Shown here: in pieces, positions 15,396-24,146 of the stretch
Layout of the letters: the number at the start of each line of letters is the position of its first letter
Numbering within the stretch: position 1 is the stretch's first letter
Assembly: GCA_963665925.1 (NCBI GenBank)
Contig: OY762511.1
Coordinates: 186,001 to 250,000 of the forward strand
Origin: G963665925 sp963665925
GTDB lineage: Bacteria; Bacillota; Clostridia; Peptostreptococcales; Acidaminobacteraceae
Length of the DNA: 64,000 bases
Direction: 5' to 3'
Notes under the pieces: model-generated
Database searches by the model: none
Seen by the model: the letters and a program-made list of their open reading frames with translations, nothing else
Told to the model about the DNA's origin: nothing
Position numbers and translations under genes: made by a program

Positions 15396-15424
15396 ATTAT
15401 AGCACACACTGTCATTTTGTGCAA
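15396..15424 (-). promoter_or_regulatory. Sigma-A promoter of the que operon
   Basis: TTGCAC at 15419-15424 and TATAAT at 15396-15401 with a 17-bp spacer, about 30 bp upstream of the preQ1 aptamer. Confidence 0.8.
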
Positions 15425-15507
15425 ATACGTCTAAAATACCTCCGTCAAAACAAGGTTTGCAGCCTCATGAAACTCCCATTTTTACCGGGGCCCTGACCAC
15501 TTCCACC

Positions 15508-16317
15508 TCACTTCCACTGGGTAAGTCCTTCCTGTCCATCAAGATAGCTGAAGAGCCAGTGTCTTCTTGCAGCTGCCTTTCTGGATACCGCCTCATCGGT
15601 ATAGGACAGACTCATGGTTCTGATATTCTTTGTCAGATAGACTTCTTTCAAAATATTTATGCGTGCCTTATAGGTCATCTCCCCCATCCTGTTTCCAGAA
15701 AAATTTTCCCAGAGTATGGCGTCAATCATATTCCTGTCAAGCAAGGGCAAATATTCGAATCCCCTGTTTTGAATCAAAATGCTCTTTGGCCAAACTTCCT
15801 TAATGGAACTGACGACCTCATAGTAGCCAAGTGCCTGCTGCATACGGTCTGTCTCATGCTCCAGAAGATTGATGCTGTCCAGGGTATCAAAAAAAACACC
15901 ATCCATGTTCAGGCGCATAATTCTTTCCTCTAGAGTTTCAATCAAGGCCTCACGATAATGTGTCTCTGTGAGATCGCCAAGCTGATTGTTCCCGTTAGTC
16001 ATCTGAAGACCAGAAGCCATCAGGTAGTCTCCCGCAGTCAACCTGTTAATCAGTTTAGTGTCCCATGAACCCACTTCAGAAACACTCAAGTAGCCAATAA
16101 CAATGACGCCTGCATCATGGAGTTCCTCTACCATAGCCGCATCAAAAAAAAGCGCCTCTACGACAACCATATCGTATGCCTTCATCATACTCAGTATGTC
16201 TTCATCCACATCGGCGTAGTATATTCTGAATGAGTCAATTTTTTGCAGTGGCGAGCTGTAAAAATAAAAGTACATAGCTACCGATAAAATCAGCAGAAAG
16301 GCTATGAGTATTTTCAT
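15508..16317 (-). CDS. Membrane-anchored endo-alpha-1,4-polygalactosaminidase-like hydrolase (GH114/TM1410 type)
   Basis: After an N-terminal hydrophobic segment (MKILIAFLLILSVAMYFYFY) the protein has FRIYYADVDED, AGVIVIGYLSVSEVGSWD, NMDGVFFDTLDS and ILIQNRGFEYLP. These are the barrel blocks of the GH114/TM1410 group, related to the hydrolase part of PelA. It probably cleaves amino-sugar exopolysaccharide outside the membrane. Start is uncertain: the frame opens at 16374, but GAGG sits just upstream of Met codons at 16323 and 16317. It is the third gene after a diguanylate cyclase, which fits biofilm polysaccharide control. Confidence 0.75.
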   Translation of the reverse strand: MKILIAFLLILSVAMYFYFYSSPLQKIDSFRIYYADVDEDILSMMKAYDMVVVEALFFDAAMVEELHDAGVIVIGYLSVSEVGSWDTKLINRLTAGDYLMASGLQMTNGNNQLGDLTETHYREALIETLEERIMRLNMDGVFFDTLDSINLLEHETDRMQQALGYYEVVSSIKEVWPKSILIQNRGFEYLPLLDRNMIDAILWENFSGNRMGEMTYKARINILKEVYLTKNIRTMSLSYTDEAVSRKAAARRHWLFSYLDGQEGLTQWK

Positions 16318-16404
16318 TTTCATTTCCTCGCCCCACTTCCACGTCGGTTGAAAAACTGGACAGGCGCTTGTCACCCGCCCAGTTCAACACACTTCATATG
16401 TAGC

Positions 16405-16653
16405 CTAGAATACCATTTTTTCTACTGCAATATCTTCGATGGCTTTGAGTTCCTTTTCGAGTGCCTCGACCTCATCATCTTTGCCGCCGATGAATTCAAG
16501 GATAATTAAGCCTTTTGAGCTGCATAGATTACCCGCTTCATGAAGTCCCAATCTCGTTTTAATGATGCAGCCGTGCTTCGTCAAAAGCTCCTGAACCTTA
16601 ACCGCATCTGCTTCCCTGTCTCCAATTTGAATCCCCATGATTACTCTTTTCAT
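16405..16653 (-). CDS. ACT-like iron-only hydrogenase system regulator homologue (TM1266 type)
   Basis: An 82-residue protein with the small ferredoxin-like/ACT fold. MGIQIGDREADAVKVQELL matches the opening of TM1266-type putative iron-only hydrogenase regulators, and the end IEDIAVEKMVF matches the last strand. These small proteins are often beside HydA maturation genes; none is in this window. It follows the diguanylate cyclase by 12 bp. Function is inferred from family only. Confidence 0.75.
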   Translation of the reverse strand: MKRVIMGIQIGDREADAVKVQELLTKHGCIIKTRLGLHEAGNLCSSKGLIILEFIGGKDDEVEALEKELKAIEDIAVEKMVF

Positions 16654-16665
16654 TTGTAAACCTCC

Positions 16666-18150
16666 CTATTTTATAGTCGTATCTTTAGACCGCTTATGAA
16701 GATACATATTTTGATCAGCTCGGTGTATCAGTTCATCCGGCGTCATGCTTGAGTTCGGACTGTATCTTGATAAACCATAGCTGAAATCAGCCTTCCATTC
16801 AAATTGTCCAGACCGGTTAACTTCTTCAAGCCAAATAAGAGACCTGCTCAGAATATCGTTCACCTTTTCGCCTTCGCAATTTGGAAAAATAATAAAGAAC
16901 TCATCCCCACCAATCCGAACCAGACTGTCCGCTTCACGGACATACTTCTTCAAGGCTTCTGCAATGAGCTTAATCAGCCTGTCCCCGTCGTCGTGTCCAC
17001 AGAGGTCATTTACAGATTTCAACCCATCGATATCAACAAAGGCAATGGTTAAGGCTGCATCGTTCCTGTCAGCCATCGCCATTTGATTGATAAGGACCTC
17101 CGTCCCTGCCCACCGGTTGAGAAATCCAGTCAGTCCGTCACGGGTGGCCTGCTCCCTGAGCTCGTTTTGTGTACTTCTGTATTTGCGATATACATACCCA
17201 AGTATCATGGCCGCAATGCCATTAATCAGAAAAACTACAAGAATGATACTTTCGAACTCCTTCTGAGCCCCCATGCGTATGGCATCGAACGGGTGACCAG
17301 ACAGCGAGGAGACGCCCAGTATGTTCCTTAGGGGCACACCCGCTTCATCCATCCAGATGATTTTTGAAACATCATAGGGCATTTCCTCAAGACATGGCAG
17401 ACAGGACCATACAAGAATGTTCTCATCTGAACGCAGAACATGGGTCTCCCCAAAATGCAAACAGGATTCATCTGATGGATGGTTCATTTCACATTCTTCA
17501 AATGCCTGCTCTACGCTTTCGAACAAAGTGCTGTTTGTCGTTTCGACATGCACATGGTAGTGGAAGCTATTCTCTACGCTTTCCTTCAGATCATAGAAAT
17601 CACCGAGCTCGATGGAGAGATAAATGACACTTTTCAAATCGCTCGAAAGAATATACAGACCGACATGACCGCTTTTCATGAACTCCACAAGAACGGATTT
17701 TTCACCACTTTCGATTTCAAGAAGTTCCAGCTTCTCTTTGGTAATTCTCCCTTTCGTATCATCCAGCAAGACTGCATGCGTCGGGTTTTCAATATTCATA
17801 ATCACATTTCCATCAAGGCTGAACACCATGAGCTTCTCATACTTATCCTTGAAGGCGAGCATGCCTGTAAGAGCCTCTTCAGAGAGATGGCTTACGTCTA
17901 TGTGTGTTCCTGCTATTGTGCTCTTATTGGTCGCGTACCACGACAAGTCACCGATTGCCTGATTTATTTCATGGCGTACGGTTCTTGTAATCAGTTCACT
18001 TTGTGATTTCATCAATTCTACTTCCATGTCATATTTGCGGTCAATATTTGTACAATAGTTATAAAAAATAATGATGAATGATATGATCCAAAATGCAGCT
18101 AAAAGTATGAATCCTTCTCTCGCAAAGTTTCTTCTGGCTTTCTTGGGCAT
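16666..18150 (-). CDS. Membrane diguanylate cyclase with extracellular sensor
   Basis: Transmembrane segments are near residues 13-33 and 299-319, with a roughly 260-residue external sensor between them, probably CHASE-type. The GGDEF domain (about 335-494) has an intact active site, RIGGDEFFIIF. An RxxD inhibitory site (READ) lies five residues upstream, so product inhibition is expected. It makes c-di-GMP. ATG at 18150 is preferred over GTG at 18156 because GAGGGG is spaced 9 nt from it. It heads a unit with the TM1266-like gene and the GH114-like hydrolase. Confidence 0.93.
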   Translation of the reverse strand: MPKKARRNFAREGFILLAAFWIISFIIIFYNYCTNIDRKYDMEVELMKSQSELITRTVRHEINQAIGDLSWYATNKSTIAGTHIDVSHLSEEALTGMLAFKDKYEKLMVFSLDGNVIMNIENPTHAVLLDDTKGRITKEKLELLEIESGEKSVLVEFMKSGHVGLYILSSDLKSVIYLSIELGDFYDLKESVENSFHYHVHVETTNSTLFESVEQAFEECEMNHPSDESCLHFGETHVLRSDENILVWSCLPCLEEMPYDVSKIIWMDEAGVPLRNILGVSSLSGHPFDAIRMGAQKEFESIILVVFLINGIAAMILGYVYRKYRSTQNELREQATRDGLTGFLNRWAGTEVLINQMAMADRNDAALTIAFVDIDGLKSVNDLCGHDDGDRLIKLIAEALKKYVREADSLVRIGGDEFFIIFPNCEGEKVNDILSRSLIWLEEVNRSGQFEWKADFSYGLSRYSPNSSMTPDELIHRADQNMYLHKRSKDTTIK

Positions 18151-18315
18151 ACGCACACACCCCTCACAGCTTAAAGACGCCTATCCTGTTACAGAAAATA
18201 CCTGGTCTCTTTTTTCATACCCGTAATTGTTCGATTTATGAAAAATTATCAAAAACTTTGCCAGAGTATTTAAGCCTTTATTTTGGGGTATTTATATGAA
18301 CAAGGAGGCGGTTGG

Positions 18316-18621
18316 ATGGGAACACGAAAACATGACACTTGCCAAATGCATGACAAAAGTCGAGGCATGGTGAGAGAAAAATCAAGGACACGCTTTATGG
18401 AGGAAAAAAAGGAAATGGAGCATGAGCTGACGCATCACAGAGAGCAGGTTATGAAGCTTCTCAATGATGACTTCTCACATTTTCAGACTTCAAGATATCG
18501 TGGCCAATACGTTGTCAAATTCCAGCATCCAGATAATAAGAGAATCGAGAAACTGACTTTCCATTTTGAGCCGAATTACAAGCAGCTGGAAGAACTCTGG
18601 ACTGAATCAACACAGCACTGA
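18316..18621 (+). CDS. Hypothetical charged protein
   Basis: 101 residues with no recognised family. It is rich in Lys, Glu, His and Arg, starts MGTRKHDTCQMHDKSRGM, and is predicted helical through EEKKEMEHELTHHREQVMKLL. The ATG at 18316 has AAGGAGG upstream; an earlier frame start at 18283 has none. It is one of few plus-strand genes here, stands alone, and is closed by a terminator. A cytosolic protein is likely. Confidence 0.7.
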   Translation: MGTRKHDTCQMHDKSRGMVREKSRTRFMEEKKEMEHELTHHREQVMKLLNDDFSHFQTSRYRGQYVVKFQHPDNKRIEKLTFHFEPNYKQLEELWTESTQH

Positions 18622-18645
18622 CATCCTAACTCAGACACAAAAATA

Positions 18646-18674
18646 AAGCCACACGGCATAGAACCGTGTGGCTT
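18646..18674. terminator. Bidirectional intrinsic terminator
   Basis: AAGCCACACGG and CCGTGTGGCTT form a perfect 11-bp stem between the convergent genes ending at 18621 and 18712. Confidence 0.85.
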
Positions 18675-18711
18675 CTCCTTGTTTATAAGGTATAAGAGTT
18701 TGTCTAGTCCT

Positions 18712-20121
18712 TTACGCTGCTTTACGCAGTTCTTCAGACTGAACTGTTTTTATCTTCATCATAAATACGACGAATGCTGCCGCTGCTGTTACAATACCCA
18801 CCGGAATACCAATGCTCTCGCCGAAGCCAAGACCCTCAGGTGCAACAACAATGTAGGCTGTAATAACGGCTGTCATAAAGGTTGCAGGTATTGTTGCAAT
18901 CCAGTGCAGCTTATTGTGACGTACCAGATAAACGGCACTTGTCCAAAGAACAATTGTTGCCAGTGTCTGGTTTGACCAAGCGAAGTATCTCCAGATGATT
19001 GTAAAATCAATGAAGCAAAGTGCTACACCAATGGCAAACAGTGGAAGTGCAATAATGAAACGTGACGCGATGGACTCCTGCTTCATATTCAGAGCGTCGG
19101 CAATCGCAAGTCGTGCGCTTCTGAAAGCTGTATCACCAGATGTGATTGGCGCCGCAACAACACCAAGAACTGCTAGAATGCCACCTACCGTACCCATCAG
19201 TGTTGAAGAGATGTCATTGACTACAACGGCTGCCGCACCTGCACCAGCAAGTCCCTGTGTACCGCCGTAGAAGCTCATTGCTGCAGCTGCCCAAATAAGT
19301 GCGATCACGCCTTCTGCAATCATCGACCCGTAGAATACGCGTCTGCCTTCTTTTTCATTGCCAATACATCTTGCCATAATTGGAGACTGTGTCGCATGGA
19401 AGCCGCTGATTGCGCCACATGCTATGGTGATGAAGAGATATGGAAAGACGGATTTTGCGCTTGGATGCATATTTGTAAAGCTGATTTCAGGAATTGTATA
19501 GCCTTGTGTCATAATGCCCCACATGATGCCAACGCCCATAATCAGAAGCGCTGCACCAAATATCGGATACACTTTTCCAATAACCTTGTCAACAGGCATA
19601 ACCGTTGCAATCAGGTAGTAAACAATGATTGCTGCCAGGAATACAAATTTGTTGATTCCCGTCATGCTTTGCAGCAGACCCGCAGGTCCATTGATGAACA
19701 CCACACCTACAAGCACCAGCAGTACCACAGAAAACAGACGCATGACATTTTTGGCTGTCATGCCAAGGTATTCACCGACGATTTCTGCAATGGTCGCCCC
19801 ACCGTGTCTGATAGACAGCATACCCGCAAAGTAGTCATGTGTCGCCCCTGCGAATATGGACCCCAGAACGATCCACAGAAAGGCAATCGGTCCCCAAAGG
19901 GCACCTGCTATGGCACCGAAAATCGGACCCAGTCCTGCAATGTTCAGAAACTGAATCAGAAACACACGTTTCCAGTCCATTTCTACAAAATCCACACCAT
20001 CATTTTGTGTGATCGCCGGTGTCTTTCTGCTCTCGTCAGCGCCAAAAATCTTCTCTACAAACTTGCCGTAAAAAACGTACCCCAGTATTAGTGCCGCAAT
20101 TGATAAAAGAAATGATATCAT
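18712..20121 (-). CDS. cstA: CstA-family transporter (peptide/pyruvate uptake)
   Basis: A 469-residue polytopic protein. LGYVFYGKFVEKIFG at the N-terminus, NIAGLGPIFGAIAGALWGP and GATHDYFAGMLSIRHGG are CstA hallmarks, followed by many hydrophobic helices. It is shorter than E. coli CstA (about 700 residues), as is common in Firmicutes. E. coli relatives CstA and BtsT import peptides or pyruvate with protons. The LytS/LytTR pair directly upstream on the same strand suggests two-component control like BtsSR-btsT. GGGAGGGAG precedes the ATG. Confidence 0.92.
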   Translation of the reverse strand: MISFLLSIAALILGYVFYGKFVEKIFGADESRKTPAITQNDGVDFVEMDWKRVFLIQFLNIAGLGPIFGAIAGALWGPIAFLWIVLGSIFAGATHDYFAGMLSIRHGGATIAEIVGEYLGMTAKNVMRLFSVVLLVLVGVVFINGPAGLLQSMTGINKFVFLAAIIVYYLIATVMPVDKVIGKVYPIFGAALLIMGVGIMWGIMTQGYTIPEISFTNMHPSAKSVFPYLFITIACGAISGFHATQSPIMARCIGNEKEGRRVFYGSMIAEGVIALIWAAAAMSFYGGTQGLAGAGAAAVVVNDISSTLMGTVGGILAVLGVVAAPITSGDTAFRSARLAIADALNMKQESIASRFIIALPLFAIGVALCFIDFTIIWRYFAWSNQTLATIVLWTSAVYLVRHNKLHWIATIPATFMTAVITAYIVVAPEGLGFGESIGIPVGIVTAAAAFVVFMMKIKTVQSEELRKAA

Positions 20122-20217
20122 GTTTTAACTCCCTCCCATTAATAAGTCGGGTACATGATATCAAAAACGTTTTCCTATTCAGTTCGATTGGGACGAAGTA
20201 TCGTCTTTCAAATATGA

Positions 20218-20234
20218 ATTGCACAATAGTGCAC
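20218..20234. promoter_or_regulatory. Possible operator palindrome upstream of cstA
   Basis: TTGCACAATAGTGCACA contains the inverted pair TTGCAC/GTGCA with a 4-bp spacer, in the 167-bp gap between the response-regulator gene and cstA. A regulator is not identified. Confidence 0.3.
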
Positions 20235-20288
20235 ATAAAATACACAAGATTGCCCTCACATTTTCATGTGGGATTTTACCTTGCAGGA

Positions 20289-21020
20289 TTATATATTCAG
20301 CCTCTTTTTGAAGGCTTTTACATTACTTCTGCTGACTGGAATTTCTTCCTTGCTGCCTTCCACCTGTATCATCAGTGTATGGTTGAAATAAGGGCTGACT
20401 TCTTTAACCTTCTCAAGATTCACAATATAGGCACGATGGCTCTTGAAGAAGATGTTCGAAGGCAGTTTTTCCTCAATTTTCGTCAGACTCTCTGTCATAT
20501 GATAGATTTTTTCAGGGGTATAGACAAATACAGTACTCTCCTCAACCTTGCAAAAAAGGATATCTTCCACGTTTATGAAAACAATCCGATCTTCCAGCGT
20601 GATTGGAAGCTTGCTCACCAAATCCTGGGTTTCAGAATCGGCTTCACTGCGCTTTTTTATGGAATCCCGCACCTTGCATAGGGATTTTTGCACACGGGAT
20701 GCCTCGTAGGGCTTGAGGACATAATCCACTGCGTCCTGATTAAAGGCTTCCAGCGCATGCTCCTCATAAGCAGTTGCAAAAATAATCTGCGAATTGACCG
20801 CTAGGCCGCTTATGGCCTCAGCCAGCTTCATGCCACTCATCTGCGGCATATTGATATCCAAAAAAACAGCATCTGGCTTATGGGTCTGTATAAAGAGCAG
20901 ACCTTCCACTGAATCTGTAAATTTGCCGATGACCTCTGCCATACCCGATTCTTCAATAATATATGCCAGCTCGCTGAGCGCAGGCATTTCGTCATCAATT
21001 AGAACAACCTTAAGCATCAT
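20289..21020 (-). CDS. LytTR-family response regulator
   Basis: 243 residues. The receiver domain (1-120) has VVLIDDEMPAL, phospho-acceptor Asp in DAVFLDINMPQMSG, and YVLKPYEASR. The LytTR DNA-binding domain (about 140-243) has FFKSHRAYIVNLEKVKEVSP. It is translated with a 4-bp overlap after the LytS-type kinase. The likely target is cstA, whose promoter lies just downstream. Confidence 0.95.
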   Translation of the reverse strand: MMLKVVLIDDEMPALSELAYIIEESGMAEVIGKFTDSVEGLLFIQTHKPDAVFLDINMPQMSGMKLAEAISGLAVNSQIIFATAYEEHALEAFNQDAVDYVLKPYEASRVQKSLCKVRDSIKKRSEADSETQDLVSKLPITLEDRIVFINVEDILFCKVEESTVFVYTPEKIYHMTESLTKIEEKLPSNIFFKSHRAYIVNLEKVKEVSPYFNHTLMIQVEGSKEEIPVSRSNVKAFKKRLNI

Positions 21021-22693
21021 ATCCCCCCAGATATCGGTATTGAGAAATAGACCCGCGTCCCCTTGTCAGGCTCACTTTCAATATACAAGTTCGCATGATA
21101 GAGACTTCTCAGCCTGTCACGCACATTACTGATTCCTATACCACTTGCGTCAGCCAAATTGTCCAGTGTCTCCTTGGACATGCCAATGCCATCGTCAACC
21201 ACGCTGAAGTGGACTCTTTCCTCATCCTTATGAATGCTGATTTTTACAGTACCAGAGCCGTGTTTGTTACGAATGCCGTGGCGTACCGCATTTTCTACAA
21301 TCGGCTGTAAAATAAGCGGTGGTACATCCATACTGATTTCAGCATCAATGTCATACTCAATATGCAGCTTGTCTGGGAATCTGGCTTTTTCAATGCGCAA
21401 AAAGGCCTCTATGACGCGCAGCTCTTCAATGAGCGGAATCTGTGTGGCACTCTCCTTAAAGCCGCTTCGCAGGATGACACTAAGCTCCTGGAGCAACCGC
21501 CTTGCCTCATCAGAATCTGTACGAATGAGTGACATGATCGTGTTGAGGGAGTTGAACAGGAAGTGGGGCTTGATCTGCGCTCTGAGTGCCTTCAGCTCCG
21601 CTTCCTCACGCAGGGACCTTTGGTGCTCTAAAATACTCAGCTCCAGCTGCGTTGTAAACAGATTTGCAAGACCCTTTACAAGTTCCTGGTCCGATTTTGA
21701 AATTGAATTTTTCTTATCCTTGTAGATTTTCAGACAACCGGTAACACGGTCATACATATTCAGCGGTGCAACAATAACCGAGCTTACGACATCTTTTTCT
21801 TTGAAGATGTCAGCATGTCGCCCGCCAGAATTGACCTGCATTTTTCCAGAGTGCAGGCAGCGGTGCGTAATTTCAGTACTGATGGGTGTTCCAGCCCGCT
21901 CCTGATTCACGTCTTCTCCAACCAGTGCAAGCACGTTCTTTTCATCGGTGATTGCCACCGCTTTGAAGCCCGTGATTTCACATATGATGTTGCAGGCGGC
22001 GCTTGCAGATTCCTGATTGAGACCTTTTTTGAAGTAAGGCATGGTTCGATTTGCAATATCAAGTGCCATCTGGGCCTTGAGGGCCGCGGCTGCATCATTT
22101 TCATTGTAAATCTGCTGGACAATCAGCAGGAATATGGCAATACCCAGTGCGTTGAGGAAGGTCATTGGCAGGAATATGAGCCGTACCAGCGCCAATGCCT
22201 GATCAAAGGGTCTTGCTATGAGCAGAATTATGAGCATTTGAAGCACTTCAACCGAAAGGCCCAGAATGAATCCCATCAACCAGCGGTTTCCACTTTGCTC
22301 AAATCGTTTTTTTGATATGCCGCCCAGCACACCGCCTAAAAAGGTGGATATGCCACAGGCAACCGCTGTAAGCTCCCCGCCATGGACAAAAAATGTACGG
22401 TGAAGTCCTGCTATCATCCCACTCAGGGCACCGACGACGGGGCCGCCAAGGAGGCCGGAAAGTACAATCGGTATGGTCCTCGAATTGGCAATACCACCGC
22501 CGACCGGCGTTCCAAGCAGGGTCATGGCTATGCCCATGAAGCCCCACATAAATGCAAAGAATACGCTTTCCGGCAGTGTGCTCTTGTCTTTCGTCAGATA
22601 GTTTTTAAACAGGACTGTCTTAGAAATGAAAAATGCAAATGTGACAATGAGCCCCAGTCGCTCCATTAGATCTATAAACAGTATTGTAATCAT
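21017..22693 (-). CDS. LytS-type sensor histidine kinase (5TM-5TMR, GAF)
   Basis: 558 residues. The first 190 hold the 5TMR-LYT membrane sensor (GGGIANSRTIPIVLSGLLGG, GLHRTFFVHGGE). A GAF-like domain follows at about 225-350. The kinase core has the His in LRAQIKPHFLFNSLNTI and the ATP site in VENAVRHGIRN and GIGISNVRDRL. In LytS and BtsS/YpdA proteins this membrane unit senses external small molecules; pyruvate is a reasonable guess given cstA. It overlaps the regulator gene by 4 bp. Confidence 0.95.
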   Translation of the reverse strand: MITILFIDLMERLGLIVTFAFFISKTVLFKNYLTKDKSTLPESVFFAFMWGFMGIAMTLLGTPVGGGIANSRTIPIVLSGLLGGPVVGALSGMIAGLHRTFFVHGGELTAVACGISTFLGGVLGGISKKRFEQSGNRWLMGFILGLSVEVLQMLIILLIARPFDQALALVRLIFLPMTFLNALGIAIFLLIVQQIYNENDAAAALKAQMALDIANRTMPYFKKGLNQESASAACNIICEITGFKAVAITDEKNVLALVGEDVNQERAGTPISTEITHRCLHSGKMQVNSGGRHADIFKEKDVVSSVIVAPLNMYDRVTGCLKIYKDKKNSISKSDQELVKGLANLFTTQLELSILEHQRSLREEAELKALRAQIKPHFLFNSLNTIMSLIRTDSDEARRLLQELSVILRSGFKESATQIPLIEELRVIEAFLRIEKARFPDKLHIEYDIDAEISMDVPPLILQPIVENAVRHGIRNKHGSGTVKISIHKDEERVHFSVVDDGIGMSKETLDNLADASGIGISNVRDRLRSLYHANLYIESEPDKGTRVYFSIPISGGI

Positions 22694-22782
22694 TATTTAC
22701 TCCCCTAAAATTTTCTCTTCCTATATGTTATTATAGCACCGCATAATTGCCATGGAATATCTTGCACCCCTAAAAGCAGCAA

Positions 22783-22810
22783 AACCGCCCCAAATACATC
22801 TGAGGCGGTC
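22783..22810 (-). terminator. Terminator after the ACP-like gene
   Basis: ACCGCC and GGCGGT pair around a loop of about 16 nt, followed by a T-rich stretch on the minus strand. Confidence 0.6.
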
Positions 22811-22840
22811 TAAAAGACTTAAATAAGATTCTTAACAAAC

Positions 22841-23071
22841 TTACATGGCTTGTCTTACATATGCTTCGATGTCCAGGACAAATTCAAAGGCGTCCAGCTC
22901 ATCCTCTGGTATCTCAATACCGAACTCATCTTCAATGGCGCCTATGATCTCCATCAGATCATCTTCACCCAAATTGAGGTCATCAACGATCGACAAATCA
23001 GACGCTACTTCATCGGCCTCATCATATCCAACAAATTCTGCAATAATTTCTCTAATAAAATTCAATGCCAT
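22841..23071 (-). CDS. Acyl-carrier-protein-like protein lacking the attachment serine
   Basis: 76 acidic residues with the ACP four-helix pattern: SIVDDLNLGEDDLMEII, then AIEDEFGIEIPEDEL. Aligned without gaps to E. coli AcpP from SFVEDLGADSLD to EEEF, the phosphopantetheine Ser of DSL falls on Glu (GED). No Ser is near, so it should not carry an acyl group. The ATG at 23071 has GGGAGG upstream; an earlier Met at 23086 covers the ribosome site. It stands alone with its own terminator. It may be a regulatory or scaffold paralogue, or a decoy for ACP partners. Confidence 0.8.
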   Translation of the reverse strand: MALNFIREIIAEFVGYDEADEVASDLSIVDDLNLGEDDLMEIIGAIEDEFGIEIPEDELDAFEFVLDIEAYVRQAM

Positions 23072-23167
23072 ATTTTCCTCCCACATGTGAACATGAATTT
23101 TTTCTTTTCATTTATGTAATTTGAATATAATAGGTTTTAATCAAAAAATCAATAACTTTTTACGTAA

Positions 23168-23197
23168 AAGACGTCTCCTTTTTTACAAAGAAGACGC
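23168..23197 (-). terminator. Terminator after the PHP phosphatase gene
   Basis: GGCGTCTTC and GGAGACGTC pair with G-U contacts around an 11-nt loop and are followed by TTTT on the minus strand. Confidence 0.55.
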
Positions 23198-23252
23198 CCT
23201 AATACTCGCAAAATATGCATTCAAAATGCAACTTAGTTTTCAAAACTTGCAT

Positions 23253-24035
23253 TTATATGTCCAGTACCACTTGTTTTCTGTTCTTATAATAGACCACTGT
23301 CAATCCAGCCTGAGCAGCCATTTCCATAGCCAGGTCAAAGTGATTTGCTATGGCAGCTTCCACATGGCTGTCTGAACCGATGGTCACTGTTTTACCGCCA
23401 AGTTCTGCAAAGCGTCTGTATATCTTTAAGAGCTCAGCGCGGGCTGTGTCATCTGCAATTCTGCGTGTACTGATTTCCATGGACTTGTCCTGTCTGACAA
23501 GCTCCTCAAGGACACGGTCGATTTTGCCACGGAACTGGTCATAATAGATTTCAGGATCTTCATAAGGACTGTACCGTGCAATGTAATCGATATGTGCCAG
23601 AGCGTCAAAGTAGGTATTGCCCTTAATGCCCTTCAGCATGGAATCAAAGTATTCTCCATAGGCCGCGTCTTTACTCAGACCTTCATAATAGGCATGGTCA
23701 TAATATTCATATGGGGTTTCCATATCATACGGTGCGTGAGTCGACCCTAATACAAAATCGAAATCGTTCTCAAGAGCAATACGCGCGTTCTCTTCTATGG
23801 CTTCCACACGCAGCCCCATTTCAATCCCCAGCAGGACCTTGTCTGATCTCAGGGGTTCATAGTCATTAAAAAACGTCTTAACATCAAAGGTAAAATCATT
23901 TCCTCTAAACGGGTTGATGTCCATATGATCCGTAATGACAATCCCTACATTCAGTGCTTTAGCTCTCTCAATTCCCTTTTCTATGGGCATGTCGCAATCA
24001 CAAGACACACTTGTATGCACATGTGAATCAAACAT
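23253..24035 (-). CDS. PHP-domain histidinol-phosphatase-like protein (HisJ type)
   Basis: 260 residues of the PHP metal-dependent phosphoesterase fold. Metal ligands are in FDSHVHTS, VITDHMD, LLGIEMG, VLGSTHAP, ALAHIDY and GSDSHVE. The order and length fit HisJ-type histidinol phosphatases. No his genes are in the window, so another small phosphate ester may be the substrate. The frame opens at 24086; the Met at 24035 has GGAGG 8 nt upstream and starts right at the fold. Confidence 0.85.
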   Translation of the reverse strand: MFDSHVHTSVSCDCDMPIEKGIERAKALNVGIVITDHMDINPFRGNDFTFDVKTFFNDYEPLRSDKVLLGIEMGLRVEAIEENARIALENDFDFVLGSTHAPYDMETPYEYYDHAYYEGLSKDAAYGEYFDSMLKGIKGNTYFDALAHIDYIARYSPYEDPEIYYDQFRGKIDRVLEELVRQDKSMEISTRRIADDTARAELLKIYRRFAELGGKTVTIGSDSHVEAAIANHFDLAMEMAAQAGLTVVYYKNRKQVVLDI

Positions 24036-24146
24036 TTTCATCACCTCCAACAAGACTATAGGGTTGATTATAACACTATGGTCCAATATTTACATCACAT
24101 TTTGGATTTTGCCGGTCCAATCTACAGGAAAATACAGTCTGATTCT

